64,000 bases of DNA from VBAS01 sp035318985 (lineage in GTDB: Bacteria; Bacteroidota; Bacteroidia; Chitinophagales; Chitinophagaceae). This document shows positions 33,495 through 41,915 of the stretch, one piece after another. Below the pieces are notes generated by a model. It searched no databases and was not told the DNA's origin. It worked only from the letters and a program-made list of their open reading frames with translations. The translations under genes and the position numbers were made by a program. The first letter of the stretch is position 1; every line of letters starts with the position of its first letter. The stretch spans positions 40,005 through 104,004 of the forward strand of contig DATHDP010000127.1 of the NCBI GenBank assembly GCA_035318985.1, given 5' to 3'.

Positions 33495-34782
33495 GCCGTA
33501 CGAACTCTTCATATACATCTCTCCACCCACGGAACTTTGGATATGTTCCTAAAAAATTATTATGCCAGATAGTAATGAGTGTGCCATTAACACCCTTAAC
33601 AACATTATAGTAATACATCATTTCTTCAAAAGCTCTTTGCGGCAAATATTTTTGCTCAAAAAAAGAATTGGCTTCCATAAAACAAAAAGGATGAAGCAAA
33701 AGATTTGTTTGTTGTTCTTTTTCCAAATCATACCAATAAAATGAAGAAGCCACCGATGCACGAAAGCCATTGATGCTACCATAGCCCATTGAATGATCAT
33801 CCCTGATACCTGCTGCAATTAATCGACGAAAAGTATGCGGCAAAGTAAATCGAATATAATGCTGCCGTGAAGCGGTTATTTTTTTACCAGTTGCTGACTC
33901 AAGAGTTTTAATTTCGCTTGCCAGCAAATTTTTATTATCCCCGCTTGCCCACGAAGGATGAATTCCGATTGAATATTTTTCAGCATGCTGCTTTATTAAT
34001 TGCTGCATAGCCGGATGTGATGGAGGAATATTCTTATCATACTTTCCTTTCTCAGTCGCTACATGAAAAAAATACAGTGGCTTTAAATTATTTCTTTCAT
34101 GCAATTTATCCATCCATTCATACGCATCATAAGGATCATTTGTTTTTCCGCGAAGTACTTTCAACCTTTTATTTACAATTGCCCATTCACCTTTCACTAA
34201 GGATCTGGCAAGCCCTCCCGCTATTTTTGACAATTCTTTATTCTTAAATGCAAATGCCTCATCAATATCGTACGTTGGTTGAAAGGTGAATGCTGAATGG
34301 TGAGTGGTGAGTGCGGGAAACCTTCTTTTTAATGTTTGCTTAAAATCTTCGATCCAGATATTTATCAAAGGAATATTTAAAAACCCTTCTTTAAAAGCCA
34401 GCGAACTCTCATGAGCATATCTTCCATATATATCTTTTTGATGAGGCAGATATTCTTCATAGCGGCTGAGTAAATAAAAAACAGCAGAGAAGATATCAAA
34501 CGGATAATCTCCTTCAGATTTAAAAAATGCTGGAAAATCGTTTAGCTTAAAACAAGAGATCTTTTGTTTCTTGATAGAATCTTCAAATAGCAGTGGATAA
34601 TTAACGATCAATAATTCATCATTTGAAACAGCTTCATAACCGTAATTGATCTTCGGGCCATTATAATTATTGAAAAATAATTCGTCCGTAGTAAGTTGAA
34701 AGGGTTGTCTTGTAATTTCTTTCCCGATAAAATCAGCAACATATTTGAGGCGGGGAGTAATCCTATTTGCGTAAATAATCAC
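33475..34782 (-). CDS. Polysaccharide deacetylase-like protein
   Basis: 435 residues. It resembles the Bacteroidota proteins with a DUF7033-type N-terminal part followed by an NodB/polysaccharide-deacetylase-like domain. The segment FQPTYDIDEAFAF has the Asp pair expected at motif 1, and GIHPSWAS has the His of motif 2. TIWHNNFLGTYP is near the C-terminus, as in this group. No signal peptide is visible. It may act on a cell-surface sugar; neighbours do not help. Residues about 157-168 (PALTTHHSAFTF) and the last codons are encoded by two separate heptad arrays. Confidence 0.7.
   Translation of the reverse strand: MIIYANRITPRLKYVADFIGKEITRQPFQLTTDELFFNNYNGPKINYGYEAVSNDELLIVNYPLLFEDSIKKQKISCFKLNDFPAFFKSEGDYPFDIFSAVFYLLSRYEEYLPHQKDIYGRYAHESSLAFKEGFLNIPLINIWIEDFKQTLKRRFPALTTHHSAFTFQPTYDIDEAFAFKNKELSKIAGGLARSLVKGEWAIVNKRLKVLRGKTNDPYDAYEWMDKLHERNNLKPLYFFHVATEKGKYDKNIPPSHPAMQQLIKQHAEKYSIGIHPSWASGDNKNLLASEIKTLESATGKKITASRQHYIRFTLPHTFRRLIAAGIRDDHSMGYGSINGFRASVASSFYWYDLEKEQQTNLLLHPFCFMEANSFFEQKYLPQRAFEEMMYYYNVVKGVNGTLITIWHNNFLGTYPKFRGWRDVYEEFVRQVSEKK
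34280..34314. repeat. Five-unit heptad array inside the deacetylase-like gene
   Basis: TGAAAGG, TGAATGC, TGAATGG, TGAGTGG and TGAGTGC follow with period 7 on the plus strand and are read antisense as residues about 157-168. Confidence 0.75.
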
Positions 34783-34804
34783 GCAATGAAGATAATAACA
34801 TCTG

Positions 34805-35023
34805 CTATTCTATCTTCATAAAAAGTAGAGAGCCTCCCACCAACAAAAGAACGAAGCCAAGAAATATCAAAAAAGCTTGCCCATAATTTTTTGGGGGGGG
34901 ATGAATATCTTCTTGATACTTTTCGAGTTTGTTTTTCTTTTTAACTAAAGCATAAAATAAAGAAAACAACCCGCAAATTATAAAAACAGCCGATCCTAAG
35001 TATTGTAATATGATTTTATCCAT
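34805..35023 (-). CDS. Small two-helix membrane protein
   Basis: 72 residues with two hydrophobic helices (about 8-25 and 50-68), joined by a basic loop with KKKNKL and HPPPKNYG. No family is recognised. The HPPPK codons contain a run of eight C followed by six A on the coding strand (plus 34887-34900). That homopolymer could slip and switch the gene off. It lies between the deacetylase-like and LutB-like genes on the same strand, 11 nt after the latter. Confidence 0.6.
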   Translation of the reverse strand: MDKIILQYLGSAVFIICGLFSLFYALVKKKNKLEKYQEDIHPPPKNYGQAFLIFLGFVLLLVGGSLLFMKIE

Positions 35024-35034
35024 CTAAGGCAAGG

Positions 35035-36414
35035 CTATTTGTTTCCGTATTTTTCCTGCCACATTTGATTGAAAGACTTTTTAGGAAACTCCATCTTGCT
35101 TCTATGTTCTTTCCAACCTTTTAATAAAGTATTTACCACCCAATCTTTTATTTTTCTGTTTCCCATATTCATCAGGCTGCGTTTGAGCATTGCCTGCTTC
35201 CATAATTTCCATCCTGTACGTTCTGCAAAACTGCTGTCTCCTTCATCAACTGCTTCATGCCTGTTCTCCAATAACAATTCGTGCAAATTAATTTTCACTG
35301 CACATACTTCGGTACAATTGCCGCAAAGTGAAGATGCATAACTTAGGTGTTTCCATTCCTTCATTCCTTGCAAATGCGGGGTGATCACAGAGCCAATTGG
35401 CCCGCTGTATGTAGCTTCATAAGCATGACCACCAATATTTTTATAAACAGGGCATGCATTCAAACAAGCGCCACATCGAATGCAGTACAGACTCTCTCTT
35501 GATTTTTCGTTTGCAAGAATATTTGTTCTTCCATTATCAAGCAGTATCACATACATTTCGTCAGGTCCATCGGTCTCTTTTTCCTGCTTCGGACCTGTTA
35601 CTATTGTACTATATACAGTTATTTTTTGCCCTGTTCCATATGTTGCAAGCAACGGCCAGAACAAAGCAAGATCATTCATTGATGGAATAACTTTTTCTAT
35701 ACCTGCCACTACGATATGTGTTTTCGGCATGGAACAACTTAATCTTGCATTGCCTTCATTTTCTGTTATTGCAATTCCCCCGATATCAGCAATAATGAAA
35801 TTGGCGCCGGTGATCCCTACTTCAGCTTCAGCATATTTTTCTCGCAATACATTTCTTGCAACCTGTGTAAGTTGTTCAGGTGTCAGCTTTGGATCTGTTC
35901 CTAATTTTTCTGCAAATAGTTTTGCCACATCTTCTTTACTCTTATGCATGGCAGGAGTAACGATATGATAAGGCGGCTCACCATCCAACTGCTGAATATA
36001 TTCTCCCAGGTCCGTTTCTACACTTTCAATTCCTCGCCCTTCCAGGAATTTATTCAAATGAATTTCTTCCGTCACCATGCTCTTACTCTTCACCAATGTT
36101 TTGCAATTTTTCTCCGCACAAATTTTTCCAATTTCTTCCAATGCCTGCTTTGCATCTTCTGCCCAAATTACATGTGCCCCACGTTTAGTGATCTTTGCCT
36201 CGAAACTCTCCAGCATTTTATCAAGATTCTCGATCGCTTTCCATTTTAAATTTTTTGCCTTCTCTCTTGCAAGATTCACATTGATGAATTGCTCTTTCCC
36301 TTTTGGCACCACGGCATTATACTTACCGATATTAAAATTGATCTTGCGACGATGTTCTCTATCAGCAGTTTTGACAGCGCTTTTTTCGATAAATGATTGT
36401 GAGTGTTCGGACAT
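35035..36414 (-). CDS. Iron-sulfur LutB-like lactate utilization protein
   Basis: 459 residues. An N-terminal helical and LUD (DUF162) domain with KSKSMVTEEIHLNKFLE and ITGANFIIADIGGIAITENEGN precedes a 4Fe-4S ferredoxin region. The first cluster motif is CIRCGACLNACPVY near residue 305 and the second is CGNCTEVCAVKI near 355. The C-terminal helices end in GWKEHRSKMEFPKKSFNQMW, as in LutB/YkgF. It is expected to transfer electrons in L-lactate oxidation with LutA and LutC. The LutC-like gene lies at 12460; no LutA is seen. A TATATTTG box ends 5 nt before the ATG. Confidence 0.92.
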   Translation of the reverse strand: MSEHSQSFIEKSAVKTADREHRRKINFNIGKYNAVVPKGKEQFINVNLAREKAKNLKWKAIENLDKMLESFEAKITKRGAHVIWAEDAKQALEEIGKICAEKNCKTLVKSKSMVTEEIHLNKFLEGRGIESVETDLGEYIQQLDGEPPYHIVTPAMHKSKEDVAKLFAEKLGTDPKLTPEQLTQVARNVLREKYAEAEVGITGANFIIADIGGIAITENEGNARLSCSMPKTHIVVAGIEKVIPSMNDLALFWPLLATYGTGQKITVYSTIVTGPKQEKETDGPDEMYVILLDNGRTNILANEKSRESLYCIRCGACLNACPVYKNIGGHAYEATYSGPIGSVITPHLQGMKEWKHLSYASSLCGNCTEVCAVKINLHELLLENRHEAVDEGDSSFAERTGWKLWKQAMLKRSLMNMGNRKIKDWVVNTLLKGWKEHRSKMEFPKKSFNQMWQEKYGNK

Positions 36415-36419
36415 GTTTA

Positions 36420-36427
36420 CAAATATA
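36420..36427 (-). promoter_or_regulatory. -7 box directly before the lutB-like gene
   Basis: TATATTTG on the minus strand, five bases before the ATG. This again suggests a leaderless message. Confidence 0.45.
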
Positions 36428-36435
36428 AACTGAGT

Positions 36436-37005
36436 TTATCTTCCTTTTTCAAAATTCCTTTTTATCCATACCACCGCCTTTTTTACATAATACTCTTCAT
36501 CATTCTCCAGCATCTTTACTCTTTTGATTATTTCAGGATGTAATGACTTGTCTTTTGTAAAGACTTCTATGATCACCAAGGATAATCGTCTTTCCCACAG
36601 GTTTTTTGATTTTATCAATTTTGCAGACAGATCAAAAATTTCTTTTTGAATTTTTTTAGCTACAGGTTTCAAACTTTGCATCCCAATCGCATCACAAACT
36701 GCCCAATCAGAAATATCTTTTGAAAACCGCGCAACCAACTTTAAAGACAGCAGCGGATCTTTTTTACAAATTACATTAAGCAGTTTTGCAGCAAGTAACT
36801 TTTCTTCAAATGCTCCCGAACTCCATAATTCTTTAGCCAAATCGAATCCGCCTTCTTTATATTTTTTAGCTAATAAATTTAACACCGGCGTCCTAATGCC
36901 ATAAACTTTTTCAGCGTTCGGTACAAATTTCATGGCTGCGGCCTTTGCCTCAGGAGTAGAATGAGCGTTTAATTCTTTTTGAATTTGTTTTAATAAAGCT
37001 GACAT
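36436..37005 (-). CDS. DNA alkylation repair (AlkD-like) HEAT-repeat protein
   Basis: About 189 residues from ATG 37005. An upstream in-frame ATG (37056) would add a Cys/Leu-rich stretch unlike the family. The protein is all-helical HEAT repeats of the AlkC/AlkD type: VPNAEKVYGIRTPVLNLLAKKY, then FEEKLLAAKLLNVI, ISDWAVCDAIGMQSL and NLWERRLSLVIIEVF. The WxxCD and WxRR motifs match the alkylpurine-binding surface of AlkD. It probably removes N3- or N7-alkylated purines. Many family members are only distant homologues, so activity is inferred. Confidence 0.8.
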   Translation of the reverse strand: MSALLKQIQKELNAHSTPEAKAAAMKFVPNAEKVYGIRTPVLNLLAKKYKEGGFDLAKELWSSGAFEEKLLAAKLLNVICKKDPLLSLKLVARFSKDISDWAVCDAIGMQSLKPVAKKIQKEIFDLSAKLIKSKNLWERRLSLVIIEVFTKDKSLHPEIIKRVKMLENDEEYYVKKAVVWIKRNFEKGR

Positions 37006-37110
37006 CAACAAAGATTTTTTCCGTGTTTGCTGCCATGAACATAACAATAAGTACAATTGAATCCACAGCCTTCGTAAGGATTGATAGAAAGATCATCAAG
37101 GAACCAGCTT

Positions 37111-37707
37111 TCATTTTGTCGTTGTATGATAATATTCTTTGGCTGCCTTTTCCAAAGCATCATAAAATTCCTGCCCGTATTTTCTGATCAAAGGCTCTTT
37201 TAAGAATTCAAATGTGCGGACCTTTAATTTTTCTCCCAAAGCACAACCGGGGCTACAGAGTTTTTCTCTCGGTTCATAATTCACTCTTTCATAATCGCCA
37301 TACTTCCCTTTTTTTACAGTGATCGGGTACAGGTGACAACTAATCGGTTTTTTCCATGGAATAACTCCATCATAGTAAGCCTGTTCAAAAGCACATTTTA
37401 TCATTCCATTTTTTTCTCTAATTGCATATACACATATTTCATTATCACTTGCGAGAGTTGGTGTTACCCAGCCGAATTCCCGATCGTATACATATTTTCC
37501 TTTACGCTCTATTTCTTTTATCGAATCTTTAGTAAGATAAGGTTTAACCTTCTCATACATTTCATTAACGATCTCCAATTCCTCATCATCAAGCGGCGCA
37601 CCAGCATCACCGTCTTCGCAGCAACCACCTTTGCATTTAGACAGGTCACAAACGAATTGCGTTTCCACCACATCATCACTTATCTGCTTATTATCAATTA
37701 TTATCAC
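37111..37707 (-). CDS. DUF3109 family cysteine-rich protein
   Basis: 198 residues. The N-terminal CDLSKCKGGCCEDGDAGAPL and the later ISCHLYPI and EKLCSPGCALGEK give eight or more cysteines arranged as in the DUF3109/YkgJ group, which is thought to bind a metal or an iron-sulfur cluster. The start is GTG 37707; a TACATTTG box at 37721-37728 supports it. Function is not known. It lies 69 nt upstream of gldD on the same strand, but gldD is transcribed towards it, so it could be the last gene of the mutY-ssb-gldE-gldD unit. Confidence 0.85.
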   Translation of the reverse strand: MIIIDNKQISDDVVETQFVCDLSKCKGGCCEDGDAGAPLDDEELEIVNEMYEKVKPYLTKDSIKEIERKGKYVYDREFGWVTPTLASDNEICVYAIREKNGMIKCAFEQAYYDGVIPWKKPISCHLYPITVKKGKYGDYERVNYEPREKLCSPGCALGEKLKVRTFEFLKEPLIRKYGQEFYDALEKAAKEYYHTTTK

Positions 37708-37720
37708 TCGCTATTTTTTG

Positions 37721-37728
37721 CAAATGTA
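37721..37728 (-). promoter_or_regulatory. -7 box of the DUF3109 gene
   Basis: The minus strand reads TACATTTG, 13 nt before the GTG start. No TTG partner is evident. Confidence 0.4.
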
Positions 37729-37776
37729 TTTAAGAATTCCCGTCTTCTCTCCTGGAAAAATTTTACCCAGCCAGAA

Positions 37777-38373
37777 TCATTTCCATTTCAAAGTATTGAT
37801 CATGTATTGGAGATCTTTTTTTAGAAAATCATTTACAATGGAAAGAGAATCTTCATTTGGCGTCGCATCAAAATATAATGCGCCACGCAAAAAATGTTTT
37901 ACTGAATCAGTGAGAAAAAACTGGTTGGCGGTTGCTGTTTCCCCTTCCAGTGAAAAATAAATTCCATCAACATTATTGGGAGTACGAAATGGCCTGGGTT
38001 CTATTGAAGATGCCTTTTGAACATGTTGTTTGTAACTCATTGTAAACGCATCATTGATCAGTGAATCAAATTTATTTTTCCCGATCTCTTTATAGCTCAC
38101 AAAAACTCTTCCATGAAATTGTGGGAAATCGATATTGATCCACCAATCGTTTTCGGGTTTGTTGTCAAAAAAAGTGCTGTCCTTTATTACATTGGCATAA
38201 ACAGGATATTCAAATGAATAGGGATAACCCGGCTGATCAAAGAGTCTATATTGTTTTTCTGGAAAATCAATTTTATAATATCCTCTTTTTTTGTCAACTG
38301 TATAATTGGTGTTGCAAGATAAAATTGAAGCAAAGAATACTGCTGCAAGAAAGAAATAAAAAATAGTTTTCAT
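37777..38373 (-). CDS. gldD: Gliding motility lipoprotein GldD
   Basis: 198 residues with a lipoprotein signal (ASILSCN, Cys20). The body matches GldD: RGYYKIDFPEKQYRLFD, PYSFEYPVYANV, WWINIDFPQFHGRVFVSYK and FFLTDSVKHFLRGALYFDATPNEDS. GldD is needed for gliding in Flavobacterium johnsoniae; its molecular role is unsolved. Its ATG overlaps the gldE stop by one base (TAATG), which predicts coupled translation. Homologues also occur in non-gliding Bacteroidota, so motility does not follow from this gene alone. Confidence 0.95.
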   Translation of the reverse strand: MKTIFYFFLAAVFFASILSCNTNYTVDKKRGYYKIDFPEKQYRLFDQPGYPYSFEYPVYANVIKDSTFFDNKPENDWWINIDFPQFHGRVFVSYKEIGKNKFDSLINDAFTMSYKQHVQKASSIEPRPFRTPNNVDGIYFSLEGETATANQFFLTDSVKHFLRGALYFDATPNEDSLSIVNDFLKKDLQYMINTLKWK

Positions 38374-39737
38374 TAATCAAGACTGCGTTTAATAGTGACT
38401 TTAATTTCCATGATCCTGTTTTTATACGCTTCCATTACGGTAAATTCAAAATCGCCGGAGGTAACAATAGAGTTGGTTGTAGGAAATTCTCCTGACAACT
38501 CTAATACAAGACCCGCCATTGATTCACTTTCACCCTTCACCGGATCAAACGTATCCTTCGAGATCTTCATTGCTTTGCAAGCATCATTTATAGTTGTTTT
38601 GCCTTCAAATATGAAAGTACTCTCATCTATTTTCCTGATATTACCTTCTTCTTCATCAAACTCATCCTTTATTTCCCCTATTATCTCTTCAAGAATATCT
38701 TCCATTGTTATAATGCCGCTTGTGCCGCCAAATTCATCAACCACAACAGCAAAATGAATTCGTTTGCTTTGAAAATCTTTGAGAAGATCCTCGATCAATT
38801 TAGTTTCGGGAACAAAAAAAGGTTGTCGAAGTAAGACATGCCAGTCAAAATCTTCCGGCTGTTGCAAATGTGCCTGCAGGTCTTTTGTATTGAGAACACC
38901 AACCACTTCATCAAGACTCGTTTTATAAACAGGCAACCTGGAATAATGAAGCTCTTCCACTCTTTTAAACAGGTCGTGCAAAGGAGTATTGTATTCGATA
39001 CCATTTACATCAAGGCGGGTACGCATTACTTGCTTAACAGAAATGTTCCCGAATTTGACAATCCCTTTTAAAATGTTCTTTTCTTCAATGGAAGTTTCTT
39101 CATCAGTAGTAATATCAATTGCTTCATCTAACTCCTTCAAACTGGCGGTGAGACTTTTTGTGGCGCCAAGTCTTCTCCCGATCACATCTGCAATTGCAAC
39201 CATTCTCCGGCTTATGCGTACCAACAAAAGATGAATTCCTTCAATAACATAGGAACAATCATAAGCAACCCGCAGATTATTCTGTGTGGCCCAAACCTTT
39301 GGCAAAATGCGGCAAAAAAATACGAGAATAAATGTGATCATTAAAACCTTGATCAATAATTCGGCGATATAAGCAAATGAACCTAACCTGCCCAGTGCAC
39401 CACCCAAATGAAACAATTCATTAATAAGAAAATTAGAAAGTACTATAATACATATATTAAAAAAAGTACCCGCTATAAGTAATGAAGTATAAACTTCTTT
39501 AGGTTCTTCGAGAAGATCAACAATACGGCGTGCAGATGAATGCTGTTTTGTTTTCAGCATGTTAATGTCCTTGTTATGCAACGAGAACAGGGCCACTTCA
39601 CCAGCTGCAATAAAAAATGAAAGTGTCATCAATCCAAATAATAAAGCGCCAAGAATAATTGTTCCATCAGCTTTAACAGCAATAAAAGTGAATAGAAGAT
39701 TATCAGAAAAAGATGTAATGACCGAGTGATAATCCAA
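38373..39737 (-). CDS. gldE: Gliding motility-associated CBS-domain membrane protein GldE
   Basis: 454 residues. An N-terminal DUF21/CNNM-type membrane domain (about residues 25-190) is followed by a CBS pair (about 220-345, with VMRTRLDVNGIE and VVDEFGGTSGIITMEDILEEIIGEI) and a C-terminal CorC/HlyC transporter-associated domain (about 365-450). Family members bind nucleotides and Mg2+ and may transport Mg2+. GldE is linked to gliding by its partnership with GldD. It is preceded by a TACTTTTG box and a perfect hairpin (39769-39812), so it may have its own promoter besides the one for mutY-ssb. Confidence 0.95.
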   Translation of the reverse strand: MDYHSVITSFSDNLLFTFIAVKADGTIILGALLFGLMTLSFFIAAGEVALFSLHNKDINMLKTKQHSSARRIVDLLEEPKEVYTSLLIAGTFFNICIIVLSNFLINELFHLGGALGRLGSFAYIAELLIKVLMITFILVFFCRILPKVWATQNNLRVAYDCSYVIEGIHLLLVRISRRMVAIADVIGRRLGATKSLTASLKELDEAIDITTDEETSIEEKNILKGIVKFGNISVKQVMRTRLDVNGIEYNTPLHDLFKRVEELHYSRLPVYKTSLDEVVGVLNTKDLQAHLQQPEDFDWHVLLRQPFFVPETKLIEDLLKDFQSKRIHFAVVVDEFGGTSGIITMEDILEEIIGEIKDEFDEEEGNIRKIDESTFIFEGKTTINDACKAMKISKDTFDPVKGESESMAGLVLELSGEFPTTNSIVTSGDFEFTVMEAYKNRIMEIKVTIKRSLD

Positions 39738-39768
39738 AGCAAGAGTTTTTGGTGATTAATCATAGCCA

Positions 39769-39794
39769 CGCAGGCAGGTATCAACCTGCCTGCG
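39769..39794 (-). other. Perfect 11-bp hairpin in the gldE leader
   Basis: CGCAGGCAGGT and ACCTGCCTGCG flank ATCA. It lies about 10-30 nt downstream of the TACTTTTG box and 32 nt before the gldE ATG. No T run. Confidence 0.7.
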
Positions 39795-39804
39795 GATATT
39801 GTTA

Positions 39805-39812
39805 CAAAAGTA
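39805..39812 (-). promoter_or_regulatory. Possible -7 box of gldE
   Basis: The minus strand reads TACTTTTG in the ssb-gldE gap. No TTG at standard spacing. Confidence 0.4.
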
Positions 39813-39831
39813 AAGTTTTCAGGTATATTAA

Positions 39832-40263
39832 TTAATAGGGTAAATCCTGCGAAACATCGCTGTCAGCAGGAGGAGCATCATGGCTTCCTAAGTTCTCGCT
39901 ATGAGAAGTATCGGTATGCGTAGTGCCATCTGTTCTTTTATCCAGCATTATGAGATTGTCGCCAACCACTTCGGTTGCAAACTTGCGATGCCCTTCTTTA
40001 TCGTCCCAGTTACGGGTTCGTAAACGACCCTCAATATAAACTAAGCTTCCTTTGTGAAGATACTTCTGCGCCAATTCAGCAAGTCCCCTCCATAAAACAA
40101 CGGTATGCCATTCTGTTTGCGATACCAGCTTACCTCCACGGTCTTTAAAAGTTTCAGTTGTTGCGAGTGGAAATTTTGCTACGGCGATATTGCCTTCCAA
40201 TACTTGCACGTCGGGATCTTTTCCAAGATTGCCAATAAGCATGACCCTGTTTACGCCTCTCAT
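39832..40263 (-). CDS. ssb: Single-stranded DNA-binding protein
   Basis: 143 residues. The OB fold starts MRGVNRVMLIGNLGKDPDVQV and includes WHTVVLWRGLAELAQKYLHKGSLVYIEGRLRTR. The tail is flexible and acidic and ends DVSQDLPY. The terminal D-L-P-(F/Y) is the peptide that recruits repair proteins; Tyr replaces the usual Phe. It covers single-stranded DNA in replication and repair. It lies between mutY and gldE, the standard Bacteroidota order. Confidence 0.96.
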   Translation of the reverse strand: MRGVNRVMLIGNLGKDPDVQVLEGNIAVAKFPLATTETFKDRGGKLVSQTEWHTVVLWRGLAELAQKYLHKGSLVYIEGRLRTRNWDDKEGHRKFATEVVGDNLIMLDKRTDGTTHTDTSHSENLGSHDAPPADSDVSQDLPY

Positions 40264-40360
40264 AGTGATAATTTTTCGTTGTTAAAAATCTTCTCTAGAG
40301 TTCAATGCTCTTTAAAATTAATTTTTTTTATCGGTAAATCTGAAATTTTTTATAGGGTGA

Positions 40361-41434
40361 TCAGGAGCCCCTCTTTTCAAAATATACATTGAGTAACTTG
40401 GGAAAAGCATGTCGCGACAGTTGTTTTACGGAGACGGGTTTAAAACCCGGTAAAACAAATTCTTTTTTGATAGCGATTTGAATAAACCGGCCCTTGATTT
40501 TTTGATGTGATAATTGTTGAAAATAAAGTGGGGAAATTGACACAACTTTATAAGAATCTTTCTTAAGAATCTTTTCTTTCTCGGCTTTTGCTAAAACTCT
40601 TTTTGCAGAGACATCAGTATTAGTTTCGATCAAAACAAACTCGTGGAGATTTTTCCAAATATCATTGCCAATTCTCTTACGTATGTAGATCTTATCATTG
40701 TACCCGATCACAAGATAATTGAACCAACGTGTGGTTATTTTTATCTTTTTCTCTTTTACAGGAAGTTTATTTACAAGACCCTTTTTGTAAGCGAAACAAT
40801 GATCCTTTAAAACGCAATTATGACAAAGTGGGTTTTGTGGTTTGCAAATGACCGCGCCAAAATCCATCAATGCCTGGTTATAAATACCAGGTCGTTTCTT
40901 ATCCAATAATTCAAAAGCCAATTGGGAAAAAAGTTTTTTTCCTTCTGTACTATCGATTGGCTTTTTGATACTAAAAACTCTTGACAACACACGAAAAACA
41001 TTTCCGTCTACAACTGCATATGGAAGATCGTATGCAAAGGAAGCGATCGCTGATGCTGTATAATTCCCAACTCCTTTCAAAGAAAGAATGTTTTCAAATG
41101 TGCCAGGGAACTTTCCATTTAATTTTTTTGAAATGAACCTTGCTGTCTCAATCAAATTTTTACAGCGGGAATAATATCCCAATCCCTCCCACAGTTTGTA
41201 GATCTTTTCATCTTTTGCAGCAGCAAGTTTATTTATGTCAGGAAAAACAGTAACAAATTTTTCATAGTACTTCCATCCTTGTTCCACCCTTGTTTGTTGA
41301 AGTATGATCTCACTTAACCATATTTTGTAAGGATCTTTTTCTCCCTTCCAGGGCATTTTTCGGGTATTCAAATGGGTGTTCCATCGCTGCAATAAATCCG
41401 GAAATGTTGATAAAAGTTCTTTATTAAAAGTCAT
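40361..41434 (-). CDS. mutY: A/G-specific adenine glycosylase
   Basis: 357 residues. MutY removes adenine mispaired with 8-oxoguanine. The helix-hairpin-helix LKGVGNYTASAIASFAY is followed by the catalytic Asp region VVDGNVFRVLSRVF. The 4Fe-4S cluster motif is complete: CKPQNPLC, then CHNC and CVLKDHC (C-x6-C-x2-C-x5-C). The C-terminal Nudix-like domain (about residues 225-350) recognises 8-oxoG. It diverges from the HU gene and should be the first gene of the mutY-ssb-gldE-gldD unit. Confidence 0.97.
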   Translation of the reverse strand: MTFNKELLSTFPDLLQRWNTHLNTRKMPWKGEKDPYKIWLSEIILQQTRVEQGWKYYEKFVTVFPDINKLAAAKDEKIYKLWEGLGYYSRCKNLIETARFISKKLNGKFPGTFENILSLKGVGNYTASAIASFAYDLPYAVVDGNVFRVLSRVFSIKKPIDSTEGKKLFSQLAFELLDKKRPGIYNQALMDFGAVICKPQNPLCHNCVLKDHCFAYKKGLVNKLPVKEKKIKITTRWFNYLVIGYNDKIYIRKRIGNDIWKNLHEFVLIETNTDVSAKRVLAKAEKEKILKKDSYKVVSISPLYFQQLSHQKIKGRFIQIAIKKEFVLPGFKPVSVKQLSRHAFPKLLNVYFEKRGS

Positions 41435-41519
41435 TGCTTAAAAAAAAATTGCCTATCCCTTTGACAATCACCATATTTTGTCCTACATTAGAGCAAATTA
41501 ACTGCTAAAATTTTAATAA

Positions 41520-41843
41520 ATGAGAAAAGCTGACCTCGTAAACAAGATATCTGAAAAAACAGGTATTCCCAAAGTGGATGTACTTGTTACTCTTGAAACT
41601 ATGTTCAAGGAGGTGAAGGATACTCTCGCCGCAGGCGAAAATATTTACGTTCGTGGCTTCGGCAGCTTTATAACTAAAAAAAGAGCCGCAAAAATTGGAA
41701 GGAACATTAAGAAAAACATAGCAGTACATATTCCCGAACATTATATCCCTGCTTTTAAACCTGCAAAAGAATTTGTTGCAGAAGTTAAAAAACTGGTGAC
41801 CGTAAAACCTGATGATGGTCCCGGTGAAGATTCGGATAGTTGA
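41520..41843 (+). CDS. HU/IHF-family DNA-binding protein
   Basis: 107 residues of the HU/IHF family: MRKADLVNKISEKTGIPKVD, then ENIYVRGFGSFITKKRAAKIGRNIKKN and PAFKPAKEF. A longer acidic C-terminal tail (GPGEDSDS) follows the core. Members bend DNA as dimers and shape the nucleoid. It is the first gene of a plus-strand group with the TPR protein, a 31-aa ribosomal-type protein and rng. The placement opposite mutY is conserved in Bacteroidota. Confidence 0.95.
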   Translation: MRKADLVNKISEKTGIPKVDVLVTLETMFKEVKDTLAAGENIYVRGFGSFITKKRAAKIGRNIKKNIAVHIPEHYIPAFKPAKEFVAEVKKLVTVKPDDGPGEDSDS

Positions 41844-41915
41844 TCTCGTCTAATTTCTTTTTTATCAGCGACATTCTCGTCCTGTTCTGTTAACTTGCAG
41901 CCCTAAATTTTATTA

